Positions 24,270 to 33,100 of a stretch of DNA of 64,000 nucleotides are shown piece after piece. Origin of the DNA: VXNE01 sp965116625. GTDB lineage: Bacteria > Pseudomonadota > Gammaproteobacteria > Pseudomonadales > Azotimanducaceae. A program made the position numbers and the translations under genes. The DNA lies in the NCBI GenBank assembly GCA_965116625.1, contig OZ220717.1, positions 2,914,001 through 2,978,000 on the forward strand, read 5' to 3'. Below the pieces are notes generated by a model. The model saw only the letters and a program-made list of their open reading frames with translations. It was not told the DNA's origin and searched no databases. Positions within the stretch are counted from its first letter, which is position 1. Each line of letters begins with the position of its first letter.

Positions 24270-25040
24270 CTATCGTGGCTGCATCCGGATCCCGGCGTCG
24301 AGACGTATGGTTTCGCCGTTGAGGTAGGGGTTCTCGACGATCTGCCTGACCAGTGACGCGAACTCCGGGGCTTCGCCGAGCCGTTTCGGATGCAGCGTCG
24401 CCGCCACCAGTGGTTCGCGCACGCTCGGCGGCGCTGCGGCCAGCATGGGCGTCCCGAACACGCCCGGCGCGATGGTGCAGACGCGGATTCCCGACCGCGC
24501 CAGGTCGCGGGCGACCGGTAGCGTCATTCCGACCACACCACCCTTCGACGCGCTGTAGGCGGCCTGTCCGACCTGGCCCTCGAATGCGGCGACGGAGGCG
24601 GTGTTGATGATCACGCCGCGCTCTCCATCTCCGTTGTCAGGCGTGTTTTCCTGCATGTGCGCCGCGCACAGCCGCAGCGTGTTGAAGGTGCCCACCAGGT
24701 TGACCTGGATGACCAGGTTGAAGAGATCGAGCGAAAGCGGACCGTCGCGGCCGACCGTGCGCCCCGGCGGGCCGATTCCGGCGCAGTTGACGTCGATGTG
24801 GATCTCGCCGAAGGCGTCCATGACCTCACCGATGGCAGACTCGGCAGACTCCGCGTCGCGGACGTCTACAGCGAATGCGCGTGCCGCGCCGCCGAGCGTC
24901 CCCGCGGTCTCCTGGGCGAGTTCAAGGTTTCGGTCCAGCAACGCGACTTTGCCGCCGCGATCCACGATCATCTTCGCCGTGGCGCGTCCAAGCCCCGATG
25001 CGCCGCCGGTGACTACGGCGACCTTTCCCTCGATGTCCAT
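24270..25040 (-). CDS. SDR-family 3-hydroxyacyl-CoA / 17-beta-hydroxysteroid-type dehydrogenase
   Basis: 256 residues from ATG 25040. A classical short-chain dehydrogenase with NAD motif VAVVTGGASGLGRATAKM, NCAG, catalytic Ser/Tyr/Lys in TASVAAFEGQVGQAAYSASK, and the post-active-site IAPGVFGTPMLAAAP. The insert IGPPGRTVGRDGPLSLDLF is typical of the HSD17B10-like 3-hydroxyacyl-CoA dehydrogenase branch that works in branched-chain or fatty acid oxidation. Its stop is 27 nt from the stop of exbD on the opposite strand. Confidence 0.8.
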   Translation of the reverse strand: MDIEGKVAVVTGGASGLGRATAKMIVDRGGKVALLDRNLELAQETAGTLGGAARAFAVDVRDAESAESAIGEVMDAFGEIHIDVNCAGIGPPGRTVGRDGPLSLDLFNLVIQVNLVGTFNTLRLCAAHMQENTPDNGDGERGVIINTASVAAFEGQVGQAAYSASKGGVVGMTLPVARDLARSGIRVCTIAPGVFGTPMLAAAPPSVREPLVAATLHPKRLGEAPEFASLVRQIVENPYLNGETIRLDAGIRMQPR

Positions 25041-25112
25041 TCGCGTACTCCCGTGAACGGCTAGTATACAGAGCAGCGCTGCGCCTCCGAGAATGTGCGC
25101 GGCTGCACTCAG

Positions 25113-26156
25113 ATGACATCGGATGACACATTGGGCAACGCTTCGCCACGCGTCCGTCGAGAAGTTCCCTTGCGGGAGGCGAACAGCTTTCGTGTCGAGA
25201 GCGTTGCCGAGCAGTACGTTGACGTGCACGACGAGCGGGAACTGCTGGATGCGCTGGCACAGGCGCAACGCGAGTCCGTGCCGGTGACGCTGCTCGGTGG
25301 CGGTACGAATGTCGTGATGCTGGGACGCATCGACGGGCGGGTGATCCGAGTCGCGAGTCGGGGCGTCGTATTCGACGAGGACGACGGCGGCGCGCGCGCA
25401 ACGGCGGCTGGCGGCGAGAACTGGCACGATCTGGTTCTCGCCTGCCTCGACCGGGGGTTGTCGGGACTCGAAAACCTGGCGCTCATTCCCGGTACTGTCG
25501 GTGCGGCGCCCATGCAGAACATCGGCGCCTACGGGGTCGAACTGTCTTCGCTTGTGATCGGCGTGGCGGCCATCGACACCCGTGACATGCAGCCCACAAT
25601 TCTCGACCCGCCGGCGTGCGCATTCCGGTACCGGGACAGCGTATTCAAGTCTGACGAACCCGACCGGTACGCCATCACGGGACTGGTGCTGCGGCTCGGT
25701 GAGCGGGGACTCGAGACGGGATACCGGGATGTCCGCGAGGAGCTGGGCGTGATGGGCCGGGGCGATTCGCCGCAGTCGGTGGCCGAGGCCGTCATTCGCA
25801 TAAGGCGCCGCAAGTTGCCTGACCCGAAGGAGACGGGCAACGCGGGCAGCACTTTCAAGAATCCCACGCTGTCCCGCCTACAGTTCGACCGCCTGCGGGG
25901 CCGTCTCGACATCGATGCATACGCGGCCGGAGACCACTACAAGGTTCCCGCCGCCAGGCTCGTGGAAGCGGCGGGCTGGAAGGGTTACCGGTGTGGCGAT
26001 GCCGGTGTCTGGCCACGTCACGCCCTCGTCCTGGTGAACTACGGGCGTGCCACGGGCCGGCAGGTATTGGACCTGGCCCGGCGAATTCGCGACGACATCG
26101 CAGACAGATTCGAGGTCGAACTGGAACTCGAACCCCAGGTGCTGGGGCACGATTGA
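25113..26156 (+). CDS. murB: UDP-N-acetylenolpyruvoylglucosamine reductase
   Basis: 347 residues from ATG 25113. Flavoenzyme making UDP-MurNAc for peptidoglycan. FAD-binding TLLGGGTNVVML and LENLALIPGTVGAAPMQNIG lie in the first half; FRYRDSVFK, NAGSTFKNP (catalytic Ser) and the C-terminal ELELEPQVLG Glu complete the active site. This is the longer type I enzyme of gammaproteobacteria. It starts 72 nt from the divergently read SDR and converges on rne with a 40-nt gap. Confidence 0.92.
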   Translation: MTSDDTLGNASPRVRREVPLREANSFRVESVAEQYVDVHDERELLDALAQAQRESVPVTLLGGGTNVVMLGRIDGRVIRVASRGVVFDEDDGGARATAAGGENWHDLVLACLDRGLSGLENLALIPGTVGAAPMQNIGAYGVELSSLVIGVAAIDTRDMQPTILDPPACAFRYRDSVFKSDEPDRYAITGLVLRLGERGLETGYRDVREELGVMGRGDSPQSVAEAVIRIRRRKLPDPKETGNAGSTFKNPTLSRLQFDRLRGRLDIDAYAAGDHYKVPAARLVEAAGWKGYRCGDAGVWPRHALVLVNYGRATGRQVLDLARRIRDDIADRFEVELELEPQVLGHD

Positions 26157-26158
26157 TT

Positions 26159-26176
26159 GCGGGGAGGGCGCCCCGC
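26159..26176. terminator. Shared hairpin between convergent murB and rne
   Basis: GCGGGG (26159-26164) pairs with CCCCGC (26171-26176) in the 40-bp gap between the two stop codons. No U-run on either strand, so termination efficiency is uncertain. Confidence 0.35.
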
Positions 26177-26196
26177 TCTCAATCGCGGCCCCGTAC

Positions 26197-28779
26197 TCAC
26201 GCGGGCTGCTGCTCCGTTGACCTCCTGCGCCTTTCGCGCGGATCGTTTGCTGCCCTGCCGCTTGGCTTGGCAGGCTGCGGCGCTTCGGCCGGCGTGTCGG
26301 TCTCTTCCTTTCCGGCTGCGGAGATCTCGCTTCCATCCGGCGGTGTGGTTGGCTGAGTCTTCCGGGCATCGCCCTCAACGGAAGCCGCTTGGGCATCCGG
26401 ATTGGGCTCCCGCTGTTCCACGGCAGCATCCTTGTCCCGGGGTGACGACTGCTCATCCATCGCGAGCATCGCGGCGGCAACGGACATGTCACCCCCGGCA
26501 TCGGGCCGCGCGTCCTCGGCGGCAGGACCGGTATCGTTGCCGGCAGCGGCGATCGTTTCGCGGTCCCTGCGGGGAGCTCTTTCCCTTCTGTTGTCACTTA
26601 CGTCCTGGCGGTTACGGCGGGGCTTGCGCTTTGGCGCATCGTCACCGTTCTTGCCGGCCGTTGCGGCTTCCGGTCGGCGGCGCTGGCCGCCGCGGCGCGT
26701 TCGGCCGCGGCCGTCACCTCGTCCGCCTGCCTCTTCGCGTGCCTGCCTTCCGCCCTGGCCCTCATCTCGTTCCCGTGCTTCTTCGCGCGGCTGCCTTCCG
26801 CCCCGGCCCTCATTTCGTTCCCGTGACTGATTGCGTGCCTGCCTTCCGCCTCGGTCCTGGTCGGCCCGCGGCCTTCGCGGTGCGCGCTTCTGGCGTTCGC
26901 CGCTGCGGCCGCCATCGCGCCGCTCGCCGCCGCCGCGCGCGCGGCGTTCGTTCCTGGCGGGCCTGGCATCGCGCTGCCTGCGGTTGGGCCTGTTGTCCCT
27001 TCCGCGGTTTCTGCGTTTGCGCTGACCGTTCGCCTCGGCCCGTTTTGGTTTTTCCTGCTCTGCCTCGGATGCGGTGCCCTTTCCGAACAACGCGGCCAGG
27101 AGCCGCTTCAGGAGAGATGGAGCGCGAGGCTCTTCCGGAGGAGAAGTGGACGGGGGCGCGGCGGCGGCGGGTTTGATCACCGCTTCCTGTGCCGGACGGC
27201 CGTTCCTTCGGCGATCATTGTCGCGTTCGCGCTGTTCGGCTTCGCCGGTTGCGTCGGCGAGTTCGTAGCTCAGTACTTCGGCTTCCGCGCTGGCGCTATC
27301 CTCACGGATGCGCTGGATTTCGTATTGCGGCGTTTCGAGGTTGGCGTTGGGCACGATCACCAGGTGCGTGCGGGTGCGCGCTTCGATCTCCGCCACGTCG
27401 CCGCGCTTCTCGTTCAGCAGGTAGGCGGCGACGTTCAGCGGCACCAGGGCCCGGACGATACGGCTGCGCTCCTTGAGCGCCTCCTCCTCCATGACCCGCA
27501 GGATGGTAAGCGCCAGCGACTGGATGTCCTGGATGCGGCCCTGGCCGCTGCAGCGCGGGCACACCTCCGTCGTCGTCTCCTGCAGCGATGGCCGCAGACG
27601 CTGGCGAGACATTTCGAACAGGCCGAACTGCGAGATTCGGCCGAGCTGGATTCGCGCCCGGTCAGCTTCCACGGCCTCGCGCAACCTCGACTCCACCGCG
27701 CGCTGATTCCGCGTGCTCGACATATCGATGAAGTCGATGACTATCAGGCCGCCGACGTCCCGCAGCCGTAGCTGACGCGCGATCTCTTCCGCCGCCTCGA
27801 GGTTCGTGTTGAGCGCCGTCTCCTCGATGTCGGCGCCCTTGGTCGCGCGGGCGGAATTGGTATCGATGGCAACCAGCGCTTCGGTCGGGTCTATCACGAT
27901 GCTGCCGCCGGAGGGCAGCTTCACCGTATGACCAAAAGCGGTTTCGATCTGGCTCTCGATCTGGTAACGGCTGAACAGCGGGACATCGTCGGAATACAGC
28001 TTGATGCGGTTGCTGTAGTGGGGCATCACCTGCTGCACGAACGTCTGGGCCTCGTCGAAAGCCTTCTGGCTGTCGATGAGCAGTTCTCCGATATCCTCGC
28101 GCAGGCAATCCCGTATCGCTCGTACGACGAGGTTGTTTTCCTCGTAGATCAGCGTGGGGGCGGAACACTCCTTGCCGGCGCGCTGGATGGCCTGCCAGAG
28201 TTGCAGCAGGTAGTCGACATCCTTCTGCAGTTCGTCCTGGGCACGGCCCACGCCAGCCGTGCGTACGATCACCCCCATCCCCTCGGGAATGTCGAGCTGG
28301 CTCAGTGCTTCGCGCAGCGCGTCGCGGTCTTCGCCCTCCAGGCGCCGGGAGATGCCGCCAGCCCTCGGATCGTTGGGCATCAGCACCATGTAGCGCCCCG
28401 GAAGGCTGAAAAACGTCGTCAGTGACGCGCCCTTGGTGCCGCGTTCCTCCTTGTCCACCTGGACGAGGAACTCCTGTCCCTCGCGAATAAGATCGGAGAT
28501 CTCGGTCTTGCGGGATGCGCCGTCGCGATTTCCGCCATCGGCATCGATGTAGCTCCGGGATATCTCCTTGAGCGGCAGGAATCCGTGGCGCTCGGCCCCG
28601 AAGTCAACAAATGCCGCCTCGAGGCTGGGCTCGACCCGGGTCACCCTGGCAAGGTAGATGCTTCCTTTCTTCAGCTCGCGGCCCCGGCTCTCTATGTCGA
28701 GGTCCTGCAGGCGCTGTCCATCCACTACCGCAACGCGCACCTCTTCGGGCTGCGTCGCATTGATAAGCATGCGTTTCAT
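26197..28779 (-). CDS. rne: Ribonuclease E
   Basis: 860 residues. Endonuclease for mRNA decay and rRNA/tRNA processing. It begins MKRMLINATQPEEVRVAVVD; the S1 domain spans about 35-120; the DNase I-like catalytic region has VAIDTNSARATKG and LIVIDFIDMSSTRNQR with both metal Asp residues. The zinc-link CPRCSGQGR joins dimers. After the ~520-residue core comes APSLLKRLLAALFGKG, matching the membrane-attachment helix of E. coli RNase E. A long disordered Arg/Gly-rich tail follows, with near-repeats of about 17 residues (RERNEGRGGRQPREE, RERDEGQGGRQAREE), the usual place for degradosome partner binding. Confidence 0.94.
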   Translation of the reverse strand: MKRMLINATQPEEVRVAVVDGQRLQDLDIESRGRELKKGSIYLARVTRVEPSLEAAFVDFGAERHGFLPLKEISRSYIDADGGNRDGASRKTEISDLIREGQEFLVQVDKEERGTKGASLTTFFSLPGRYMVLMPNDPRAGGISRRLEGEDRDALREALSQLDIPEGMGVIVRTAGVGRAQDELQKDVDYLLQLWQAIQRAGKECSAPTLIYEENNLVVRAIRDCLREDIGELLIDSQKAFDEAQTFVQQVMPHYSNRIKLYSDDVPLFSRYQIESQIETAFGHTVKLPSGGSIVIDPTEALVAIDTNSARATKGADIEETALNTNLEAAEEIARQLRLRDVGGLIVIDFIDMSSTRNQRAVESRLREAVEADRARIQLGRISQFGLFEMSRQRLRPSLQETTTEVCPRCSGQGRIQDIQSLALTILRVMEEEALKERSRIVRALVPLNVAAYLLNEKRGDVAEIEARTRTHLVIVPNANLETPQYEIQRIREDSASAEAEVLSYELADATGEAEQRERDNDRRRNGRPAQEAVIKPAAAAPPSTSPPEEPRAPSLLKRLLAALFGKGTASEAEQEKPKRAEANGQRKRRNRGRDNRPNRRQRDARPARNERRARGGGERRDGGRSGERQKRAPRRPRADQDRGGRQARNQSRERNEGRGGRQPREEARERDEGQGGRQAREEAGGRGDGRGRTRRGGQRRRPEAATAGKNGDDAPKRKPRRNRQDVSDNRRERAPRRDRETIAAAGNDTGPAAEDARPDAGGDMSVAAAMLAMDEQSSPRDKDAAVEQREPNPDAQAASVEGDARKTQPTTPPDGSEISAAGKEETDTPAEAPQPAKPSGRAANDPRERRRRSTEQQPA

Positions 28780-29361
28780 AGTGCGTTCGTCCTTAGGTTT
28801 TTACCGAGGACGCGTTGGGACTCGACTTCCCGAATGATCAATGACCCGCGTTGCGAGGGGCTCGCCATGCGTGCTCGCGCACGTACAACTGCGGTAAACC
28901 GCGACGCCCTCAGGCGGGATTTCGGCTGATCCCGTGCAGGGTCACTCTGCTCCCACGAGCTTGCAGGTATCCATACGGTCTTTACGTGGTTCCAAAAACA
29001 CTGCTCCGGCGGCCCTTAAGCCGCTCGATACCGCTTGCTGGCGGGTGGTCAACACGCGCGTGGCGTGTCGGGTGGCTCGGGGCATCCCGTCATTCACCCG
29101 TGGTGGGCGTGGCGGGCATGCCCGAACATGCCGGTTGCCGGTCGTTCCTTAAAACGCGTCCGTCTGTTTGCGTCTACGTTCGACGTCTACATACAACTTA
29201 AAGCGCGGCCAATCTATTGCCGCCGTTTCGCGGCATTGCAAATGCCGCGCGCGTCGGTCTCACGGACACCCGACCGGGCCTGCCCGGCGCTGTGTGGTCG
29301 CCATACCGTCTTGTTGACGCACGGTGACACCGCACACTTGATGTCCTGCCGAGGCGGCGCA
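28780..29361 (-). promoter_or_regulatory. Probable long rne 5' untranslated region
   Basis: The 640-bp gap between the divergent rne and rluC genes holds no gene. In E. coli the same spot encodes the long rne leader used for autoregulation by RNase E. If the extended -10 at 29362-29370 is used, the leader here would be about 570 nt. Local dyads are visible, for example GCGGTAAACCGC near 28893 and the CGGCATTGCAAATGCCG palindrome near 29232. Confidence 0.4.
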
Positions 29362-29370
29362 ACTATACCA
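29362..29370 (-). promoter_or_regulatory. Extended -10 for rne
   Basis: The minus strand reads TGG-TATAGT, a perfect TGn extended -10 with a five-of-six -10 hexamer. No convincing -35, which is usual for extended -10 promoters. Confidence 0.4.
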
Positions 29371-29438
29371 CGTAGCAGGCCTCTCCGGGCGCGGCGTCAC
29401 ACCGGGAGGCCATTCCACACCTGGTGAGCGGGGCGCGA

Positions 29439-30389
29439 ATGGAGCCGGACGGCAGGTCGTCTGCAACATATCGAGTCATCACGGAGAACGCGGGCCAACG
29501 GCTCGATAACTTTCTCCTGGGGCTATTGAAAGGTATTCCCCGCTCGCGCATCTATTCCATGCTGCGCAAGGGGGAAGTACGCGTGAACGGTGGCCGTTGC
29601 CGTCCTTCGAGGCGGCTCGTGGCCGGCGACGTGGTTCGCATTCCCCCGGTTCGCGTCCCCCGGCGTGACGACCGGTCGCGCTCGGCGGGCGCCCCGTGGG
29701 CCGGCCTCCGCGCGCGCCTGGAGGACGCGGTGCTGTTCGAGGACGAACACCTGGTGGTGCTGAACAAGCCGGCCGGCGTCGCGGTACACGGCGGCAGCGG
29801 TGTTTCGCTTGGCGTCATCGAGGCGCTGCGGGCCGCCCGTTCCGGCACGTTCGAACTCATTCATCGGCTCGACCGGGACACTTCGGGCTGTCTCGCCATT
29901 GCGAAAGACAGGCCCACGCTGCTTCACCACCATGCCGCGTTCCGAGACGGGCGGGTCAAGAAGCGTTACGACCTCGTCGTGCACGGCCGTTGGCCCCGCC
30001 GGCTGCGTTCGGTTCGCACTCCGCTGTCGCGGTACGTGTTGCCGAACGGAGAACGGCGCGTGCGGCCGGCTGCCGCGGGCATGCCCTCGCGGACAGACTT
30101 CGAAAGCGTCGACGCGTGCGACGGCGCGACCTGGCTGCGGGCGTTTCCGCAGACGGGTCGCACGCACCAGATTCGCGTGCATGCCGCGAGTGCCGGACAT
30201 CCGATCCTCGGAGACCAGAAGTACGCCGACCGGGGTGCGGCACTTCCCGGGGTCAACCGCCTGATGCTGCACGCTTCGTCCCTGGTGCTCGTGGTCGGGG
30301 ATGAGCGGCGGCGGTTCGAGGCGCCGCTTGACGCGTTGTTTCGGGAAGTCTGGGAGATGGTGGCAGCGTCTGCGGCGCAGAACCCTTGA
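29439..30389 (+). CDS. rluC: 23S rRNA pseudouridine synthase, RluC type
   Basis: 316 residues from ATG 29439; an in-frame GTG at 29424 is an alternative. The N-terminal S4 RNA-binding domain (AGQRLDNFLLGLLKGIPRSR) precedes the RluA-type catalytic domain with the Asp nucleophile in IHRLDRDTSGCLAI and the later GRTHQIRVHAASAGHPILGD. RluC modifies 23S positions 955/2504/2580 in E. coli. The divergent rne-rluC arrangement is conserved across gammaproteobacteria and supports RluC over RluA/D. Confidence 0.9.
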   Translation: MEPDGRSSATYRVITENAGQRLDNFLLGLLKGIPRSRIYSMLRKGEVRVNGGRCRPSRRLVAGDVVRIPPVRVPRRDDRSRSAGAPWAGLRARLEDAVLFEDEHLVVLNKPAGVAVHGGSGVSLGVIEALRAARSGTFELIHRLDRDTSGCLAIAKDRPTLLHHHAAFRDGRVKKRYDLVVHGRWPRRLRSVRTPLSRYVLPNGERRVRPAAAGMPSRTDFESVDACDGATWLRAFPQTGRTHQIRVHAASAGHPILGDQKYADRGAALPGVNRLMLHASSLVLVVGDERRRFEAPLDALFREVWEMVAASAAQNP

Positions 30390-30395
30390 GCGTTG

Positions 30396-30965
30396 TCAGG
30401 GTTCAATGCCCTCCGCGCGCAGCATCGCGCCGAGCCGGATCAACGGCAGCCCGATCAGCGCCGTCGGGTCTTCCGTCTCGATGGCTTCGAGCAGCAGGAC
30501 GCCTCGGCCCTCCGACTTGATGGCGCCGGCGCAGTCGAGCGGCTGCTCCTGGTCGACGTACCGCCGGACTTCGTCGAACGAGTAATCGCGCATCCGCACG
30601 CGTGTCGCGTCCACGTGCTCCTGTGTCGCTCCCCGGGTGTTGACCAGGACGAGGGACGTCAGGAACGTCACGTTCGCCCCGGCGATCGACATCAGGTTGG
30701 CTATGGCCCTTTCCCGTGTTCCGGGTTTGCCGAGAATGCGTCCGCCGGTGGCGGCTACCTGATCCGATGCAATGACGAGAGCGGAGCCGCTCTGCCGTGC
30801 GCCGCTCGCGGCCTTTGCCCTGGCAAGCCGCAGCACGAGGTCATCGGGAGGTTCGCTGGCTCGGGGCGTTTCGTCCACCTCCGGCGCCATGGTCTCGAAC
30901 GGGAAACCGAGCCGGCCGAGCAGTTCCTTGCGGTAACGGGACGAGGATGCCAGGACGATCTTCAA
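30396..30965 (-). CDS. Maf-family nucleotide pyrophosphatase (YceF type)
   Basis: 189 residues. It starts MKIVLASSSRYRKELLGRLG, the Maf signature, followed by EVDETPRASEPP, IASDQVA and GKPGTRERA. The YceF branch hydrolyses 7-methyl-GTP; the branch is inferred from gene neighbourhood next to rluC and rpmF. Its stop lies 7 nt from the rluC stop on the other strand. In E. coli yceF is read divergently from the yceD-rpmF side, as here, although yceD itself is missing. Confidence 0.88.
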   Translation of the reverse strand: MKIVLASSSRYRKELLGRLGFPFETMAPEVDETPRASEPPDDLVLRLARAKAASGARQSGSALVIASDQVAATGGRILGKPGTRERAIANLMSIAGANVTFLTSLVLVNTRGATQEHVDATRVRMRDYSFDEVRRYVDQEQPLDCAGAIKSEGRGVLLLEAIETEDPTALIGLPLIRLGAMLRAEGIEP

Positions 30966-31100
30966 GGGGGCAGCATTCTAACCCGCATATCTCACCAAGG
31001 CGCTTGTTGAATCAGCAAAGGTCATTGCATTTCAATGAGGTATGTTCGGTTTTCGACGTTCGGGAAGGTAACAGACCGCGCTGCCGCGCCCTCGCTGGTC

Positions 31101-31183
31101 TTTTTTCCGTGTGCGCGCACATACTCGCTGCACCATAAGGCATGGCTATGCTTCCGCTCGCGAGCACGCGCACACGAAAAAAA
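31101..31183. repeat. 83-bp interrupted palindrome between maf and rpmF
   Basis: TTTTTT-CC-GTGTGCGCG (31101-31117) faces CGCGCACAC-G-AAAAAAA (31167-31183): nine perfect G/C-rich pairs plus a T/A extension. Inside, CTCG/CGAG and AAGGCAT/ATGCTT can add pairs. It lies between divergent genes, about 60 nt upstream of the rpmF promoter. It could be an attenuator, a small hairpin RNA, or a REP-like insertion. Confidence 0.4.
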
Positions 31184-31243
31184 TCCTGCGCGATCATCGC
31201 GGCCCTTGGTCAGATATGCGGGTTAGCTGGGCCCCACCGGTTT

Positions 31244-31272
31244 TTGACACCCGGCAACCGCGTCCCTATGAT
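31244..31272 (+). promoter_or_regulatory. Strong sigma70 promoter of the rpmF-fab operon
   Basis: A consensus -35 TTGACA (31244-31249), exactly 17 nt, and TATGAT (31267-31272), one base from consensus. Predicted start near 31279, 59 nt before the rpmF ATG. The best promoter match in the window. Confidence 0.75.
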
Positions 31273-31337
31273 GCGCGGCGCTGCGCTGCGGGAGGCGATG
31301 GGCGCATGGTGGAAGGCTGGCAGAAGGTGGGAACGGC

Positions 31338-31514
31338 ATGGCTGTACAGAAGAGCAAGGTAACGCGCCGGCGACGGGGCAATCGACGTTCTCACGACGGG
31401 CTGTCGAAACCCGTGCTGGCGGTCGACCCCACCACCGGCGAGACGCACCGCCGCCACCACATGACCAGGGACGGCTTCTACCGGGGCCGCAGTATCCTCG
31501 AACCCGACGACTGA
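31338..31514 (+). CDS. rpmF: Large ribosomal subunit protein bL32
   Basis: 58 residues: MAVQKSKVTRRRRGNRRSH, then LSKPVLAVDPTTGETHRRHH and DGFYRGRSIL. This is bL32 from end to end (MAVQxxKxSRxRRGMRRSHD...GExHRRHH...GxYRGR). It lies within larger out-of-frame ORFs but is unmistakable. It is the first gene after the strong promoter and precedes fabD, as in E. coli, where rpmF links ribosome and lipid synthesis. plsX and fabH, which lie between rpmF and fabD in E. coli, are absent here, as is yceD upstream. Confidence 0.93.
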   Translation: MAVQKSKVTRRRRGNRRSHDGLSKPVLAVDPTTGETHRRHHMTRDGFYRGRSILEPDD

Positions 31515-31582
31515 TCCGGTTTCCGCGCCGGAGACCGTCCCGGCGCGGCCCGAACTGCCGCGCTCCATCGGAGATATCCAAC

Positions 31583-32515
31583 ATGGCGATCGCTTTCGTG
31601 TTTCCGGGGCAGGGCGCCCAGCGGGTCGGCATGGGAGGAGATTTCCTCGAGACGGACCCGGTATTCAGGGAGCGCTTCGAGGAGGCGAACGACGCGCTGG
31701 GCTTCGACCTTGCCAGCATCGTTCTGGACGGACCCGCCTCGCGCCTGGTGGAGACCGAGGTGACGCAGCCGGCGCTGCTTACCGTGGGCGTTGCACTCTG
31801 GCAGGCCTGGCGCGCGCGCGGCGGAGCGAGGCCTGCGGTGATGGCTGGACATAGTCTTGGCGAGTACACGGCCTTCACGGCGGCGGGTAGCATCGCTTTC
31901 GCGGAAGCGGTTCGCCTGGTAAACGCGCGGGGTCGCTTCATGCAGGAAGCCGTGCCCGTGGGCGAAGGTGCCATGGCTGCGATCCTCGGGCTCGACGACG
32001 CGGTGGTCGCGGAGTGCTGCGAACAGGTCGATGGCGTCGCGCAGCCCGCGAATCTCAACGCGCCCGGTCAGGTAGTGATTTCCGGCTCCGCGCCGGCGGT
32101 CAAGGCGGCTGCTGCGGCCTGCTCCGAAGCGGGCGCGCGGCGCGCGGTGATGCTTGACGTCAGCGCCCCGTTTCATTGCGAACTCATGCGGCCGGCGGCG
32201 GAGCGGTTTGAAGCCGTGCTCGATGCCGTGAACCTGCGCGCCCCCGACGTGCCCGTCGTGCACAATCTCGATGCGAGCGTGTCAGCCGACCCTGGGACGA
32301 TCAAGCAGAAACTGATGCGGCAGATCGACTCCCCGGTGCGATGGACCGACTGCGTGACCACGATTCGCGTCCGGGGCGCGGACCGATTGATCGAGTGCGG
32401 ACCGGGCAATGTCCTGGCCGGACTCGTCCGGCGCATTGACAGGTCCCTCGACGTAGTGGGCATAGGTACGCCGGCAGGGATGGAGTCTGGACTCGAATCG
32501 ACTGCGCCGGCATGA
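31583..32515 (+). CDS. fabD: Malonyl-CoA:ACP transacylase
   Basis: 310 residues from ATG 31583. It moves malonyl groups to ACP. MAIAFVFPGQGAQRVGMGGD at the N-terminus, QPALLTVGVALW, the nucleophile Ser in MAGHSLGEYTA (about 92), the catalytic His in SAPFHCELM, and NLNAPGQVVISG are all in place. It lies 68 nt after rpmF and 160 nt before acpP. Confidence 0.94.
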   Translation: MAIAFVFPGQGAQRVGMGGDFLETDPVFRERFEEANDALGFDLASIVLDGPASRLVETEVTQPALLTVGVALWQAWRARGGARPAVMAGHSLGEYTAFTAAGSIAFAEAVRLVNARGRFMQEAVPVGEGAMAAILGLDDAVVAECCEQVDGVAQPANLNAPGQVVISGSAPAVKAAAAACSEAGARRAVMLDVSAPFHCELMRPAAERFEAVLDAVNLRAPDVPVVHNLDASVSADPGTIKQKLMRQIDSPVRWTDCVTTIRVRGADRLIECGPGNVLAGLVRRIDRSLDVVGIGTPAGMESGLESTAPA

Positions 32516-32675
32516 CCGTCCGGTGGGGGTAACCAGGCGTCATTCTCGATTGCACATGGATGGAGCCCTGCTTACACTACCGCCTCGCCCTCCGAGCAGT
32601 CGGCCGTGGTCCGCGAATTCGGGAGCAGGCGGCGCGGCTTAGCGCGGAAATTTCAACAGGCCATGGATAGACGAC

Positions 32676-32909
32676 ATGAGTAGCGTTGACGAAAGGGTGA
32701 AGAGGCTTATCTGCGACCAGCTTGGTTTGAAGGACGAACAGGTCAAGGACGAAGCGTCCTTCGTCGAGGACCTCGGCGCGGACTCGCTGGATACGGTCGA
32801 GTTGGTGATGGCGCTGGAGGAAGAGTTCGAGACGGAAATTCCCGACGAGGAAGCGGAGAAGATCACCACCGTCAAGGAAGCTATCGACTATATTCTCGCG
32901 CACCAGTAA
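32676..32909 (+). CDS. acpP: Acyl carrier protein
   Basis: 77 residues, very acidic. The 4'-phosphopantetheine Ser is in EDLGADSLDTVELVMALEEE (about residue 37), the universal DSL motif. It ends IDYILAHQ. It precedes fabG here, whereas E. coli has fabG before acpP. A short tandem repeat follows the stop codon. Confidence 0.95.
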   Translation: MSSVDERVKRLICDQLGLKDEQVKDEASFVEDLGADSLDTVELVMALEEEFETEIPDEEAEKITTVKEAIDYILAHQ

Positions 32910-32925
32910 CGCGCGAGAGCGCAAA

Positions 32926-32973
32926 GGCAAGCGCGAAGGCAAGCGCGAAGGCAAGCGAAAAGGCAAGCGAAAA
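32926..32973 (+). repeat. 12-bp tandem repeat after acpP
   Basis: Two copies of GGCAAGCGCGAA then two of GGCAAGCGAAAA, 48 bp in register, starting 17 nt after the acpP stop. The 192-bp gap to fabG otherwise shows no gene. The repeat is a candidate variable-number locus. Confidence 0.6.
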
Positions 32974-33100
32974 AGTGCCTCGCTCCTGGTGTCTGAACGG
33001 AGCGTTGCACCATTTCAACCAGTCAAGTGATCCATACGGCAGGGTTTGAATGCCACGCGGCGGCGAACGCGCGCTGCCCTGCCATTGACCCTGTACTGCC

